64,000 bases of DNA from GCA-2706205 sp964215955 (GCA_964215955.1 CAXPDR010000039.1:1-64000), one strand, 5' to 3'. Positions 15,875 through 26,063 are shown, counted from the stretch's first letter. The notes: a model not told the origin generated them from the sequence alone. Translations and numbers: made by a program.

Positions 15875-17563
15875 TTGCAAGAATTTTTAAATCAAATTAC
15901 CCAAAACTTCTTAGAGTTCTATCGTTCGCTAGATGCTAAACGTAGAATGAGTTTGTTTGGAATAGCTGGAGCAATTGTTGTGACCATGACGCTTTTGGTT
16001 GTCTGGGCTACAAAAACTCAATACAAACTACTTTATTCAGATCTATCGAAAGAAGATTCAGCAAAAATCCAACAAATCTTAAACAATGCAAAGATAAACT
16101 TTCAACCAAAAAATGGTGGAAAAGAATTGTATGTCTCAGAAGATCAAGTTGATAATATGAGATTAGAAATTGCTAAGATGGGAGTTAATTTTAATTCAAC
16201 AATTGGTTATGAAGTGTTTGATAATCAGGCTTTTGGAACAACTAGTTTTGTTCAAAAAGTTAATAAGCAAAGGGCCCTTGAAGGGGAGCTCATGAAAACT
16301 ATCAAACATATCAGAGGTGTTAAGAGGGCCAGAGTTCATTTAACTCTACCTGAGGATAGTCCTTTTGTTTCAGAGAGAAAATCTCCTAGTGGGTCGGTTG
16401 TTCTTGACTTGGAAAGAGGTTTTAACCTGACAAAAGAAGAAGTTAAAGGAATTCAACATTTAGTAACTGCATCCGTAAATGGAATGAGAATTAAAGATGT
16501 AGTTATCTTAGATTCAAAAGGTGAAAAATTAACTGAAAATGTTGGGGATGCTATGTCTCAACATACAGCAAATAGATTAGCTTTAGAAAAAAAGGTTAAT
16601 AGAGAATATGAACAACAAATTGAAGGTATTTTAAAGAGAGTTGTTGGTGAAGGTAAAGTTATTGCAAAAGTTAATGCAAAAATGGATTTTACTGAAGCGT
16701 ACGAAACAAAAACAACGTATGATGGTGAAAATACAGCTGTCGTATCGGAAGTTGCTAATAAACAAAATCTTCAAGGTTCGAGACCTTCCCCGCAGGGAAT
16801 TCCTGGAGCGAGAAGTAATCTTCCTGGTGAAGCACCACAGCCAGGTATCCCTGAAACCCGTAATAATGTTGATAAGTCACTAACGACGAGAAACTACAAC
16901 GTACCAAAAACCATTACGAAATCTAAGAAACCGACTGCTGAAATTCAAAATATTTCTGTTGCGGTAATGGTGGATGGAAAGCAAGTTCCTGTGCTAGACG
17001 AAGCTGGAGAGGTCATTCTTAATGAAGATGGATTACCTGTGACAAAGTATGAACCGTGGACAGAAGCTGAAATTGCTAATTTTAAGGCTATCGTTGCTTC
17101 ATCAATAGGTATTTCTGAAGCTAGAGGTGATCAACTCGTTATTAAAAACATGGAGTTTGCAAAAGAAGATTTATCTGAAGCGGAAGCCATTCTTAGAGCT
17201 AGAGAAAACAGAGAAATCATTAAGAACTTAACTAAATACTTAATGATAGGAGTGTTGATATCATTACTTTTCATTGTTGTCGTCAGACCATTTATTCAAT
17301 GGGTAACTGAGAACACCGTTGAATCCATTGAAGACTTCTTACCAAAAACTATTGAGGAATTAGAGAAAATTCAAGCGAATCAAAAATTACCTGGCTTAGA
17401 AGATGCTCTTCCTACAATTGAAGATAAAATGAATCCAGAAAAGATTGAAGGAAATATGATTAGAGAGAGAATCATTAATCTTGTTGAAACCAACCCTGCC
17501 AAAGCAGCTCAAGTTGTTCACGAGATGATTCATGCTCAGGATACGAATAAGGAGATCGCGTAA
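15875..17563 (+). CDS. fliF: flagellar MS-ring protein FliF
   Basis: Forms the inner-membrane MS ring on which the flagellum is built. Two membrane segments flank the periplasmic region: about residues 25-47 and 452-472 (YLMIGVLISLLFIVVVRPF). The ring-building part contains LYSDLSKEDSAKI and the ALEGELMKTIKHIRGVKRAR motif, then a Pro/Gly-rich variable loop near 305-330. The cytoplasmic tail (RERIINLVETNPAKAAQVV) is the FliG-binding segment. The start is TTG 15875, set by a perfect AGGAGG 6 bases upstream; no ATG fits. The stop codon overlaps the fliG start by one base. Confidence 0.95.
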   Translation: MQEFLNQITQNFLEFYRSLDAKRRMSLFGIAGAIVVTMTLLVVWATKTQYKLLYSDLSKEDSAKIQQILNNAKINFQPKNGGKELYVSEDQVDNMRLEIAKMGVNFNSTIGYEVFDNQAFGTTSFVQKVNKQRALEGELMKTIKHIRGVKRARVHLTLPEDSPFVSERKSPSGSVVLDLERGFNLTKEEVKGIQHLVTASVNGMRIKDVVILDSKGEKLTENVGDAMSQHTANRLALEKKVNREYEQQIEGILKRVVGEGKVIAKVNAKMDFTEAYETKTTYDGENTAVVSEVANKQNLQGSRPSPQGIPGARSNLPGEAPQPGIPETRNNVDKSLTTRNYNVPKTITKSKKPTAEIQNISVAVMVDGKQVPVLDEAGEVILNEDGLPVTKYEPWTEAEIANFKAIVASSIGISEARGDQLVIKNMEFAKEDLSEAEAILRARENREIIKNLTKYLMIGVLISLLFIVVVRPFIQWVTENTVESIEDFLPKTIEELEKIQANQKLPGLEDALPTIEDKMNPEKIEGNMIRERIINLVETNPAKAAQVVHEMIHAQDTNKEIA

Positions 17564-18597
17564 TGTCTGATGCGAAAACGTTAGATCCAGAAGTTGAGTA
17601 TGCGCTTTTAACAGGTTTGGATAAATCGGCAATCTTAATGAGTGCCCTTGGTCCTAGTCCAGCAAAACTTATCTTTAAACATATGAAAGATAATGATGTT
17701 AAAAGACTTATTAATCAAATGTCTATCTTAACTAAATCTCCAATTTGGATGGTGAAAAGAGTTTTAGAGGAATTTTATTCTGCTCTAAATGAGGATAGTG
17801 ATTTATTATTTTCTGAAAATAAAGGACGAGATTTTATACTTGGTACTCTAGGTGAAGATAGAGCGAAACAGCTTCTTGGCCAAGTCGTGGAAGTGGGGAC
17901 AGCCAATACTTTAGAGTCTTTAGAATTAGTCGATACCAGAACATTAGCAAACTTTTTAATTAATGAGCATCCTCAGACGATTGCCTTAATTATTGCTCAT
18001 TTAACAACAGAGAGAAAAGTAGATGTGTTAAGAAAGCTTCCTGAGGGACTTCAGGCGGAAGTTGTATTGAGGGTTGCTAATTTAGACTTTGTTTCTCCAG
18101 AATTAATAGCACAATTAGACGATGTTCTTAAAACAGAATTATCAACACTTGGATCAATCGATACACAACAACTTGGTGGAGTTGAGCCAATTGCTGATAT
18201 GTTAAATATGATGGATAAAAACTCTGAGAAGAATGTTATGGCAAGAGTTGAAGAAAAAGATCCTGAACTTGCTGAAGAAATTAGAAAACTCATGTTTGTA
18301 TTCGAAGACCTTGTTTATGTTGATGGTAAAGGGATCCAAGAGCTACTTAAGATTGTTGATAACCAGAAACTTACGATTGCTCTTAAAACAGCACCTGAAG
18401 AAATTAAATCCATGCTATTTAAAAATATGTCAAACAGAGCCGCTACGCTATTACAAGAAGATCTGGATGCACTTGGACCAACAAAACTGTCAGATGTTGA
18501 AAAAGCACAACAAGAAATTGTTCAACAAGTTAAAGATCTTGAAGCTAAAGGTAAAGCAGTTATTAGTAGAGGTGGAGAAGGCGATTCATTCGTATAA
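17563..18597 (+). CDS. fliG: flagellar motor switch protein FliG
   Basis: Rotor protein that receives torque from the stator and sits on FliF at the cytoplasmic face. It shows the FliG N-domain (TGLDKSAILMSALGPSPAKL), the EHPQTIALIIAHL middle-domain motif near residue 131, and the C-terminal torque domain with charged helix (LMFVFEDLVYVDGKGIQELL). About 20 extra lysine/glutamate-rich residues follow the usual end. The TAATG overlap with fliF couples translation. Confidence 0.95.
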   Translation: MSDAKTLDPEVEYALLTGLDKSAILMSALGPSPAKLIFKHMKDNDVKRLINQMSILTKSPIWMVKRVLEEFYSALNEDSDLLFSENKGRDFILGTLGEDRAKQLLGQVVEVGTANTLESLELVDTRTLANFLINEHPQTIALIIAHLTTERKVDVLRKLPEGLQAEVVLRVANLDFVSPELIAQLDDVLKTELSTLGSIDTQQLGGVEPIADMLNMMDKNSEKNVMARVEEKDPELAEEIRKLMFVFEDLVYVDGKGIQELLKIVDNQKLTIALKTAPEEIKSMLFKNMSNRAATLLQEDLDALGPTKLSDVEKAQQEIVQQVKDLEAKGKAVISRGGEGDSFV

Positions 18598-18621
18598 TCG
18601 TTGGATTAATTGGAGTTTTAA

Positions 18622-19431
18622 ATGGGTACAATTAAAAATTTAAATATGGATATTGAGGAGTTCAAATTTGGACAACTTATTCCTAATGACGATGGTCATG
18701 TGAAAGATACCGAAAATTTCAAATTAAAGTCTCTTAATCAAGCACAGGATTTTAAACACAATATATCACCAGAAAAAATTAGAAGAGAGAGAGAATTTGA
18801 ATCACGTTCTTCTTTTGAAATTCTTGAGTTAGTTAAACAACATAGAGGACTTCAAAATCAAGCAGATCAAGATTATGAAGAAAGAGTCTCTGCGGAAGTT
18901 GAAAGAAGGGTCTTAGCGCTTAAAGAGCAGGCCGTAAAAGATGGCTTTGAAGCAGGAAGAGAAGAAGGTTATCAACAAGCCTATAAAGAAGCGCAAATTG
19001 GTTTTGAAGAAAATCTTCAAGGTTTTGCTGAGCAGATTGAACATGTACAAAATGACGTTAAAAAGATTTTTATTGACTCTACGAATAGTGCATACCTTAT
19101 GGTTAAAAATTTAACTAAGTGGATTATATTAAAAGAAGTTGATGAAAAATATTATTTAGCAAGATTACTTGAAAAGCTTATTCATGAAATAAATTCAAAA
19201 GCTAATTTAACAATTCATGTAAATGAAGATTCCTTTGGTTATATGCCGGAAATTGTTAAAATTGTTGAGAGAAAAGTTGGGAAGCTTACTAATGTGAGAG
19301 TTGAAGTTGATTTAGACATGCATGAGAATGGAATTAAATTGGAATCAGAGAATAATATAATTGATGGATCTTTAGAAGCTCAATTTGAAACAATTGATCG
19401 TTTATTTCAAAATGTGGGGCTAAATGAATAA
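18622..19431 (+). CDS. fliH: flagellar assembly protein FliH
   Basis: Cytosolic regulator of the export ATPase FliI, similar to a peripheral-stalk subunit. The Glu/Gln/Lys-rich central helix (about residues 75-145) contains GxxxG-type spacing (DGFEAGREEGYQQAYKEA), characteristic of FliH. The C-terminal part (LTIHVNEDSFGYMPEI and later ENGIKLESENNIIDGSLEAQ) resembles the FliH/V-ATPase E domain. The Asp-poor N-terminus of about 70 residues is variable. It overlaps fliI by 8 bases. Confidence 0.9.
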   Translation: MGTIKNLNMDIEEFKFGQLIPNDDGHVKDTENFKLKSLNQAQDFKHNISPEKIRREREFESRSSFEILELVKQHRGLQNQADQDYEERVSAEVERRVLALKEQAVKDGFEAGREEGYQQAYKEAQIGFEENLQGFAEQIEHVQNDVKKIFIDSTNSAYLMVKNLTKWIILKEVDEKYYLARLLEKLIHEINSKANLTIHVNEDSFGYMPEIVKIVERKVGKLTNVRVEVDLDMHENGIKLESENNIIDGSLEAQFETIDRLFQNVGLNE

Positions 19432-20788
19432 TGAAGGACCATTAGACTTTAAGCAAATTTACAAAGAGTTTGAGTCAAGAACTCCCTATCAAAATATTGG
19501 AAAAGTCCTATCAAGCCAAGGAATGCTTTATGAAGCAACTCTACCTCGCGCTGTTATGGGATGTTGTGTTGAGTTTGAAACTCAAGCTGGGGATAAATGT
19601 CTTGGAGAGGTCGTAGGGATTAATGGTGATAAATGTAAAGTTATGCCTTATGATGACCTGCCAGGAATTAATTCTGAAACCAAAATATATCTAAAAGATT
19701 TAACTACGACTTTAAAAATTTCTACTGGAATGCTGGGACGAATTGTTGACTTTCAAGGCGAGCCTATTGATGGCAAAGGTCCAATTGAAGGCCCATTTGA
19801 AGTTCGATCTATTTTTGGTGAGCCAATAAATCCACTAGATCGACCTCCTATAAGACAACCTTTGGATACAGGAATTAATGCTATAAATTCTTTTATTACA
19901 GCCGGTAAAGGTCAGCGTTTTGCCATTATGGCAGGTTCGGGTGTAGGTAAATCTACTCTAATGGGGATGATCGCTAGAAATACGACTGCCGATATAAATG
20001 TTATCGCACTTATTGGAGAGAGGGGACGCGAGGTTTTAGAGTTCATTGAATCAGATCTTGGTCCAGAGGGTTTAGCCCGTTCCGTTATTGTTGTTGCAAC
20101 TTCAGATAAGTCTCCACTTATTAGGGCCAAGGCAGCTTACACAGCTACTACAATTTCCGAATATTTTAGAGATTTAAATAATGATGTCATTCTAATGATG
20201 GATTCAATTACTCGTTTTGCCATGGCCAATAGAGAAATTGGTATGAGTTCAGGTGAGCCCCCTGGGCAAAAAGGTTATGGACCATCAGTTTTTGCAAAAC
20301 TACCTAAGCTGATGGAAAGAGCTGGAACGAAAAGAGATGCAGGAACTATAACTGGTGTTTATACTGTATTAGTCGAAGGCGGGGATATGGATGAGCCAAT
20401 TGCAGATGCTGTAAGAGCGATCGCGGATGGACATATCGTTTTAAGTCGAGAACTAGCTTCGAGAAACCATTATCCGGCTATTGATGTTTTAGATTCTGTA
20501 TCTAGGGTTATGAGTAAGGTCGTTTCAAGAGAACATAATATTGTCGCAAGCCATTTAAGAGACTTAATGGGAGCTTATAAAGAGTCAGAAGATCTTATTA
20601 ATGTTGGTGCTTATGCACGTGGAACAAATCCTAAGGTTGATAAAGCAATGGTCGTTCATACTGATTTATTAAATTTACTGCAACAAAGAGTAGAAGAAGC
20701 CTCAAATATTGATGATACTTATGATCGAATGGTAGATATTGCGAGGAAGGGAGAGACTGAAGTTGACCCTGATTATTTGGAGAATTAG
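19424..20788 (+). CDS. fliI: flagellum-specific ATPase FliI
   Basis: Hexameric ATPase of the flagellar type III export machine, related to the F1 beta subunit. Walker A GSGVGKST is near residue 170, the ALIGERGREVLEF motif near 196, Walker B VILMMDSITRFA near 255, and the REIGMSSGEPPGQKGYGPSV export-ATPase signature after it. Length 454 is normal. The start ATG 19424 lies within the end of fliH, preceded by GTGGGG. fliJ begins 4 bases after its stop. Confidence 0.96.
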   Translation: MNNEGPLDFKQIYKEFESRTPYQNIGKVLSSQGMLYEATLPRAVMGCCVEFETQAGDKCLGEVVGINGDKCKVMPYDDLPGINSETKIYLKDLTTTLKISTGMLGRIVDFQGEPIDGKGPIEGPFEVRSIFGEPINPLDRPPIRQPLDTGINAINSFITAGKGQRFAIMAGSGVGKSTLMGMIARNTTADINVIALIGERGREVLEFIESDLGPEGLARSVIVVATSDKSPLIRAKAAYTATTISEYFRDLNNDVILMMDSITRFAMANREIGMSSGEPPGQKGYGPSVFAKLPKLMERAGTKRDAGTITGVYTVLVEGGDMDEPIADAVRAIADGHIVLSRELASRNHYPAIDVLDSVSRVMSKVVSREHNIVASHLRDLMGAYKESEDLINVGAYARGTNPKVDKAMVVHTDLLNLLQQRVEEASNIDDTYDRMVDIARKGETEVDPDYLEN

Positions 20789-20792
20789 GTAA

Positions 20793-21245
20793 ATGAAAGG
20801 TTATAAATTTAAATTGGAAGCTGTTCTAAAAGTTAGAAAATTAAAAGAAGAACAATGTAAAATGGAAATTGGTCGTATCCAAGTTCAAATTAATAAGCTT
20901 AAAACTGAAGTAAAAAACCATGAAGCAGGTATTCAACAAGCATACGATTCTCAAGAAAAGTTGATGGAAGATGGAGTGAATGGTACAGAGATAAAATTTT
21001 ATCCATTTTTTGTCTCTGGGAAAAGAGCTCATATTCAAGCTATTCAAAATGAAATCCAATCTCTTACAGAGCAAGTAAACGATAAATATGAAAATCTAAA
21101 AATTCTCAGAGGTGATGTTAAGGTGATTGAAGAGATGAAAGAGAAAGATGTGTTAAAATATAAGAAAGCACTTCAAAAGAAACAATTTGAAAATATTGAA
21201 GAACAAGTCCAAAACTGGAATCAATTTAAAAAGGTTATTTTATGA
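20793..21245 (+). CDS. fliJ: flagellar export protein FliJ
   Basis: Small, almost entirely helical coiled-coil protein of 150 residues directly after fliI, beginning YKFKLEAVLKVRKLKEEQ, the typical FliJ N-terminus. FliJ acts as the central stalk of the export ATPase and escorts chaperones. It overlaps the following gene by 4 bases (ATGA). Confidence 0.88.
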   Translation: MKGYKFKLEAVLKVRKLKEEQCKMEIGRIQVQINKLKTEVKNHEAGIQQAYDSQEKLMEDGVNGTEIKFYPFFVSGKRAHIQAIQNEIQSLTEQVNDKYENLKILRGDVKVIEEMKEKDVLKYKKALQKKQFENIEEQVQNWNQFKKVIL

Positions 21246-21775
21246 GAATTGGAAGTTTTTTATTAATTTTTCTTGTAACACTTACCGTTTTTGCCAATGA
21301 GGAAGGTAAGAAGTTTAAAGAAGAAATTATTAATGAAAAAGTGAAGAAAGAGGTTGATCGACAAATAGATTTGATCAAAAAGAAATCTATAGCAAAGCTA
21401 ACGAAAGAGCTTATGGATAAGGAAAGAGAGCTAGAATCACAAAGAAAAGAAATTGAGAAAGAAAGAGAGCAATTGAAAATAAGTGAACAATCTTTACTAA
21501 AAAAAATGGAAGAGTTTGAATTAAGAAAGAAAAAAGTTATTGGTTGTATTGACGATAATAAAAAAGGTCAGTCTATGCGAGTGAGACAACTTGTAGATGT
21601 CATCTCTAATATGAAACCGCAGAAGGCAGCAGACTTATTGTCTGTTCAGGAAAGTCAAATATCCATTAAAATATTGGAAAAAATTGAAGCACAAAAGGCA
21701 TCAAAGATTTTTAACCTTATGGATAAGGAAGTTTCTGCCCGACTTCAAAAACAGTATCTGAATATGCAACAATAA
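21242..21775 (+). CDS. MotE-like periplasmic flagellar protein (MgtE_N domain)
   Basis: Signal peptide or membrane anchor (residues 2-18, RIGSFLLIFLVTLTVFA), a long charged coiled coil (about 20-100), and a C-terminal MgtE_N-like helical domain: QLVDVISNMKPQKAADLLSV followed by ILEKIEAQKASKIFNLMD. This layout matches the MotE/'flagellar protein MgtE N-domain' proteins found after fliJ, which help the stator protein MotB in some lineages. No motA/motB lie in the window, so its partner is elsewhere. The overlap with fliJ shows co-translation. Confidence 0.75.
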   Translation: MRIGSFLLIFLVTLTVFANEEGKKFKEEIINEKVKKEVDRQIDLIKKKSIAKLTKELMDKERELESQRKEIEKEREQLKISEQSLLKKMEEFELRKKKVIGCIDDNKKGQSMRVRQLVDVISNMKPQKAADLLSVQESQISIKILEKIEAQKASKIFNLMDKEVSARLQKQYLNMQQ

Positions 21776-21806
21776 TAAACTGAGAGTAGTATAAGGAGTA
21801 AATTAC

Positions 21807-23150
21807 TTGAATATAATGAATACACCACATTTACCAATGCAAGGAAAGGGGATAAACCCTGAAAGTGGTGATTTATTAAGTAATCTTGGCTCTAATATAA
21901 ATTTAGATCCAGAATCCCTTAAGCTTTTAGAGCAGTCGAGTCTAGAACAAGGTGTTGATTTCGGAAAAGTTTTGGAAGCTACTCAAAAGGGGCAAGATCC
22001 TAAAGCCGTTATTGAATTACTTAAAAGCGAAAAAGAATTAAGTACTAAAGCAGGTAATGAGCTCATCCAAAATGGAAAACAATCAAATATTTTGGAGAAC
22101 AGTCAAGGTGCTAAAATCTCTGAAAATCAAGCAGAGTTAGCTAATATATTGGGAAAAAATAATCAGCTTAAACCGGAAATGTTAGGACATTCTTTGAAGA
22201 ATGTAGAGCAAACCCAAAATCAAAATTCAGTTCTTAACAATTCAGGAACAGGGAATAAACTTGATAATACTTTAGGTCTTGAAGGAAAAATCCCACAAGT
22301 TCAAGTAAAAGGTCAGCAAGCTCTTCAGACAAAAAGTAATGCTTTAGTAAGTCAGGCGAATAAAAACCAAGCTAAAATTTCAAATGAAAGCCAAAAAGGG
22401 TTAGTGAATTTAAATGAGTTTATTTCTAAGCAGAGCCCATCAATGCAGGCTAATATAGCAAAGAAAGCTTACAAACCAATGACAGACTCTATGTTCAATA
22501 AAAAAGTGGAGGCTGGATTACCAGAAGTTACTAGTATTCAAAGAAATCAAACCAAACTTCAAGATATAATGTTTAATCAGGCTAATGCTGAAGGTAGCAT
22601 GGAAAATGGTTTCGAAGGTTCTCAATTTGATGGCCAAACTATGGCTTCAAAAAATAATACGTCGAATGAGGTACAGCCAGTCGGTAAGGTCTTTGATATC
22701 AATAGTCTTTCAAAGTTAGATTCAACGAATCAGGTTATCTCAAAAGTACAGGACTATATCATTCAAACAAAAGCCGGTAATAATCCAGAGGTCGAAGTTT
22801 CATTCCATCATGACGAATTAGGAAAAGTTGATTTGTTAGTTCAAAAAGATAAAGGTGATCAAGTTAGATTGATGATTGGTACAAATTCTAAAGAAGGAAG
22901 TCACTTCTTTACACAAAATCAAAGAGAACTTTTAAGTACTTTAAACAATTCTGGGATTCAAATCTCTGATTTTAAATTAGAAAGTTCAAATCTAAATAAT
23001 AATTCTAATAATTCACAAGATAGCTCTAGTAGAGAGCAGTTTGCGAAAGGAAATGGACAACAACAACATAATTCAGAAAGCGGTAAGAGAGATCAAGAAA
23101 GTAGGAAACGCTCAGAATTATGGGAACAATTTAGTAAGGAAGCTGCTTAA
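21807..23150 (+). CDS. fliK: flagellar hook-length control protein FliK
   Basis: Secreted ruler protein that stops hook growth. The long N-terminal region is Gln/Asn/Ser/Lys-rich and poorly conserved, as in FliK. The C-terminal Flg_hook domain is recognisable at about residues 310-395 (NPEVEVSFHHDELGKVDLLV, then FFTQNQRELLSTLNNSGIQI). The tail is Asn/Ser/Gln-rich. TTG 21807 is chosen because AAGGAG lies about 8 bases upstream; the in-frame ATG at 21816 is too distant. The stop overlaps the flgD start. Confidence 0.88.
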   Translation: MNIMNTPHLPMQGKGINPESGDLLSNLGSNINLDPESLKLLEQSSLEQGVDFGKVLEATQKGQDPKAVIELLKSEKELSTKAGNELIQNGKQSNILENSQGAKISENQAELANILGKNNQLKPEMLGHSLKNVEQTQNQNSVLNNSGTGNKLDNTLGLEGKIPQVQVKGQQALQTKSNALVSQANKNQAKISNESQKGLVNLNEFISKQSPSMQANIAKKAYKPMTDSMFNKKVEAGLPEVTSIQRNQTKLQDIMFNQANAEGSMENGFEGSQFDGQTMASKNNTSNEVQPVGKVFDINSLSKLDSTNQVISKVQDYIIQTKAGNNPEVEVSFHHDELGKVDLLVQKDKGDQVRLMIGTNSKEGSHFFTQNQRELLSTLNNSGIQISDFKLESSNLNNNSNNSQDSSSREQFAKGNGQQQHNSESGKRDQESRKRSELWEQFSKEAA

Positions 23151-24196
23151 TGCCTGAAATGGGAAAACCCATTAATTCAACTGCAAGAAACTATCAAAAT
23201 GTTCAGATGGCGCCTAAGAACTTTGCTGGAAGAAGCGAGGATCAAATTTCTGGCAATCAAAGACAAATTAATGCAAGAGAGAAAGAGAGACTAATAAATA
23301 AGATTACTGGTTATAAAGAGAAAGATCCTTTAGTTGTTGATGGTGAGAATCATAACAAAATGGGGAAGGATGAATTTTTAAAACTACTTACAGTTCAGCT
23401 CCAAAATCAAGATCCATTAAATCCAATGAAACAGGATAAAATGGCGGCTGAATTAGCTCAGTTTTCACAATTAGAACAATTATCGAATTTAAATAAAAAG
23501 TTCGATGGTCTAACTAAAAATCAAAATGTTCAAGATAAGTTTTACGGTGCAAGTTTTCTTGGAAAAGAAGTCGTAACAACTGGATCTTCTCTTAATTTTG
23601 CAGGAGAAGGAACGGATGCTGATATTTTATTCACTTTAGAAAAACCAGCGAATAAAGTCCTTGTTAGAATTTTTGATAGTTCTAATAATATGGTCGGGGA
23701 AATGTGGAAAGAAAATATTGGACGAGGAAATCAAACTGTTTCGTGGGATGGTATGCAATTAGATAATACCATGGCCGGTGCAGGAGAATTTCGAACACAA
23801 GTTTACGCATGGGACCAGTATGCAGATCCAATAGATGTAAAAACTAAAACTACTGGTAAAGTTGAATCCGTGTTCTTTGAAAATGGTGAAACTGTCCTTA
23901 AAGTTGATGGTAAAAAAGTTTTCTTAAGGGATGTTGATAGCTTTCATACTCCTGGTATGATGAAGCCAGCGGCTCCGAACATGCAAGGTGGGCAACAGGT
24001 TCAAGCACCTGCCGTGAATACAGGTAGAAGAATGGATTCTCCACTTAACGGGGTAAAAAATTCTGGATCAAATTTGCCTCTTGCGCAAAATGTTCAAGCT
24101 AAAGTAAACTTAAATAAGATTAATAACCAAAGTGGTATGAATCGTTATCAAGAACAAATTCCAACAACTGGAATAACTTCTGTATACGATGAATAA
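23150..24196 (+). CDS. flgD: flagellar hook assembly scaffold FlgD
   Basis: Capping protein for hook polymerisation. The diagnostic N-terminal motif is present near residues 66-90: MGKDEFLKLLTVQLQNQDPL followed by NPM, and then QFSQLEQLSNLN. The Ig/FlgD-like C-terminal fold follows (VRIFDSSNNMVGEMWKENIG, then GNQTVSWDG). At 348 residues it is longer than usual because of an added Gln/Asn/Pro-rich tail of about 80 residues. One-base overlap with fliK. Confidence 0.93.
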   Translation: MPEMGKPINSTARNYQNVQMAPKNFAGRSEDQISGNQRQINAREKERLINKITGYKEKDPLVVDGENHNKMGKDEFLKLLTVQLQNQDPLNPMKQDKMAAELAQFSQLEQLSNLNKKFDGLTKNQNVQDKFYGASFLGKEVVTTGSSLNFAGEGTDADILFTLEKPANKVLVRIFDSSNNMVGEMWKENIGRGNQTVSWDGMQLDNTMAGAGEFRTQVYAWDQYADPIDVKTKTTGKVESVFFENGETVLKVDGKKVFLRDVDSFHTPGMMKPAAPNMQGGQQVQAPAVNTGRRMDSPLNGVKNSGSNLPLAQNVQAKVNLNKINNQSGMNRYQEQIPTTGITSVYDE

Positions 24197-24204
24197 AGGG
24201 TTAA

Positions 24205-24615
24205 ATGACTAAGGATATTAATAACATTCTTATTCCTAATGTAACGAAGACATCTACTCAGAAAAAAGTAGATCTTTCGAACCGTCTTCCTAAAGCAGGG
24301 GAGAAGAGTGAATTTAAGAATATTCTTGATGCTAAAGTCGAAGGTAAACCCCTCCACGGTGGTATTAATTTAAGCTCACATGCTGCTAAAAGGTTAGAAG
24401 AAAGAAAAATCGATTTTAACGGTGATGAGTATACAAAAGTAAAAGATGCGATGGCGAAACTCAAAGCTAAAGGTGGGCAGAATTCGTTAATTGTATCAGA
24501 CAAAGCAGCCTATATTGTTGATGTAAAAAACAATAAACTGGTAACTGCTGTAGATAAGGGAAGTATGTCGGATAATATTTTTACAAAAATAGATTCGACT
24601 ATGTTTATAAATTAA
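24205..24615 (+). CDS. flagellar operon protein of the flg_new (TIGR02530) type
   Basis: 136 residues with the pattern LSSHAAKRLEERKIDF (about residues 56-71), KVKDAMAKLKAKGGQNSLI and AAYIVDVKNNKLVTAVDKG, as in the small 'flagellar operon protein' family found between flgD and flgE in Gram-positives and deltaproteobacteria-like groups. Its biochemical role is not established. Position 8 bases after flgD and before flgE supports the call. Confidence 0.8.
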   Translation: MTKDINNILIPNVTKTSTQKKVDLSNRLPKAGEKSEFKNILDAKVEGKPLHGGINLSSHAAKRLEERKIDFNGDEYTKVKDAMAKLKAKGGQNSLIVSDKAAYIVDVKNNKLVTAVDKGSMSDNIFTKIDSTMFIN

Positions 24616-24744
24616 TTTTGGGAAACAGGAAGTTTCTAAGTTTTGAGGAATTGGTAAAGAGGTTGGTCCTTTCCGGGAACCTTTAGCTGATGGTTTTTTA
24701 TACCAGGCAAATCATTTCTTCTTTTAGTTCTAGGAGGGACATAC

Positions 24745-26025
24745 ATGGGTATTCTATCGTCTTTTAACATTGGTGTTTCAGGTTTACATGCTGCTGGTTC
24801 AGCTATGAGTGTTACCGGTGATAACATCGCCAACGCAGGAACATTTGGTTTTAAAGGTTCAAGAGCAGAGTTTCAAGATCTATTATCTAAATCTTTAAAA
24901 GGAATTGATGGTGGAGATCAAATTGGTTCTGGTACAAAACTGGCACACGTTACAGCAAAGTTTACTCAGGGTAATATTAATAGGACTGAAAGCATCACAG
25001 ACTTAGCTATCAATGGTAATGGATTCTTCTCATTAGAAACTCCAAAGGGAAGAGGGTTTACTAGAGATGGTTCTTTCCACTTTGATAAAGAAGGACAACT
25101 TATAAATGGTGATGGTTATCCAGTTCTTGGTTTTCAGGCCAATGACGAAGGTAAAATCACTCAAAAAATGGGGAAAATTAAATTAGGAAACACAACAATT
25201 CCTGCTGAACCTACAAAGAAAGTCTCAGTATCTATGAACTTAGACTCAAGAGCTGACATTCAGCAATTTGATATAACAAATCCTGAAAAAACGTCTAACT
25301 TTAATACTACAATTGCTGTATTTGATAATGTCGGTACTCAGAGATTAGTGACAATGTATTTTAATAAAGTAGCTGATGGGCAATGGCAATACCACGCAAC
25401 AGTTCCAGGTGAGGATGCACAAGGTGGACAACCAGGAACACTTGTAGAAATGGGAACAGGTACTTTACAGTTCGACCCTAAAGGTAAGTTACAAACAGAA
25501 ACTTCGACACTTAGTGCGTTTAATTTCAATAAAGGTGCTGAACCTGGTCAAGCAATTGAATTTGACTTTGGTGAATCATTAACTGAAGGTGGTGAAGGTG
25601 ATGATGCAACTACACAATTTGGATCAGCCTCTTCTATTGCAAGACACACACAAGATGGTGCGAGTGCAGCGACTCTTTCATCCTTATCATTTAATGACGA
25701 TGGAGTTCTAACTGCGGCATATGATAATGGTTCTATGAGAGACGTAGCACAAGTTTCAATTGCAAAATTCGAAAATAATGAAGGTTTATTTAAAATGGGT
25801 AAAAACCTATTTAAAGAAACTAGAAAGTCTGGACAAGCTGCAATTGGAAAGCCAGGAGCTGATGGAAGAGGTGATGTTATGGCCAAATCAATAGAGCTTT
25901 CTAACGTTGATATCGCAGATGAATTTATCAACCTAATGAACGCTCAAAGAAATTTCCAAGCAAATACTAAAACGATTACAACTGCTGATCAAATGCTTCA
26001 GGAAGTTCTTAATATTAAAAGATAA
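24745..26025 (+). CDS. flgE: flagellar hook protein FlgE
   Basis: Subunit of the flagellar hook. The N-terminus has the rod/hook signature (FNIGVSGLHAAGSAMSVTGD, then NIANAGTFGFKGSRAEF), the centre has ITDLAINGNGFFSL, and the C-terminus ends with the conserved helix SNVDIADEFINLMNAQRNFQ followed by ANTKTITTADQML. The 426 residues are normal for FlgE. A perfect TAGGAGGG lies 7 bases before ATG 24745. The 129-base gap before it is the largest inside the cluster, so it may have its own promoter or RNA processing site, though I see no clear consensus. A strong terminator follows. Confidence 0.94.
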   Translation: MGILSSFNIGVSGLHAAGSAMSVTGDNIANAGTFGFKGSRAEFQDLLSKSLKGIDGGDQIGSGTKLAHVTAKFTQGNINRTESITDLAINGNGFFSLETPKGRGFTRDGSFHFDKEGQLINGDGYPVLGFQANDEGKITQKMGKIKLGNTTIPAEPTKKVSVSMNLDSRADIQQFDITNPEKTSNFNTTIAVFDNVGTQRLVTMYFNKVADGQWQYHATVPGEDAQGGQPGTLVEMGTGTLQFDPKGKLQTETSTLSAFNFNKGAEPGQAIEFDFGESLTEGGEGDDATTQFGSASSIARHTQDGASAATLSSLSFNDDGVLTAAYDNGSMRDVAQVSIAKFENNEGLFKMGKNLFKETRKSGQAAIGKPGADGRGDVMAKSIELSNVDIADEFINLMNAQRNFQANTKTITTADQMLQEVLNIKR

Positions 26026-26063
26026 TTAGATTACTTATACACACACACAAATTAAGTAAAATT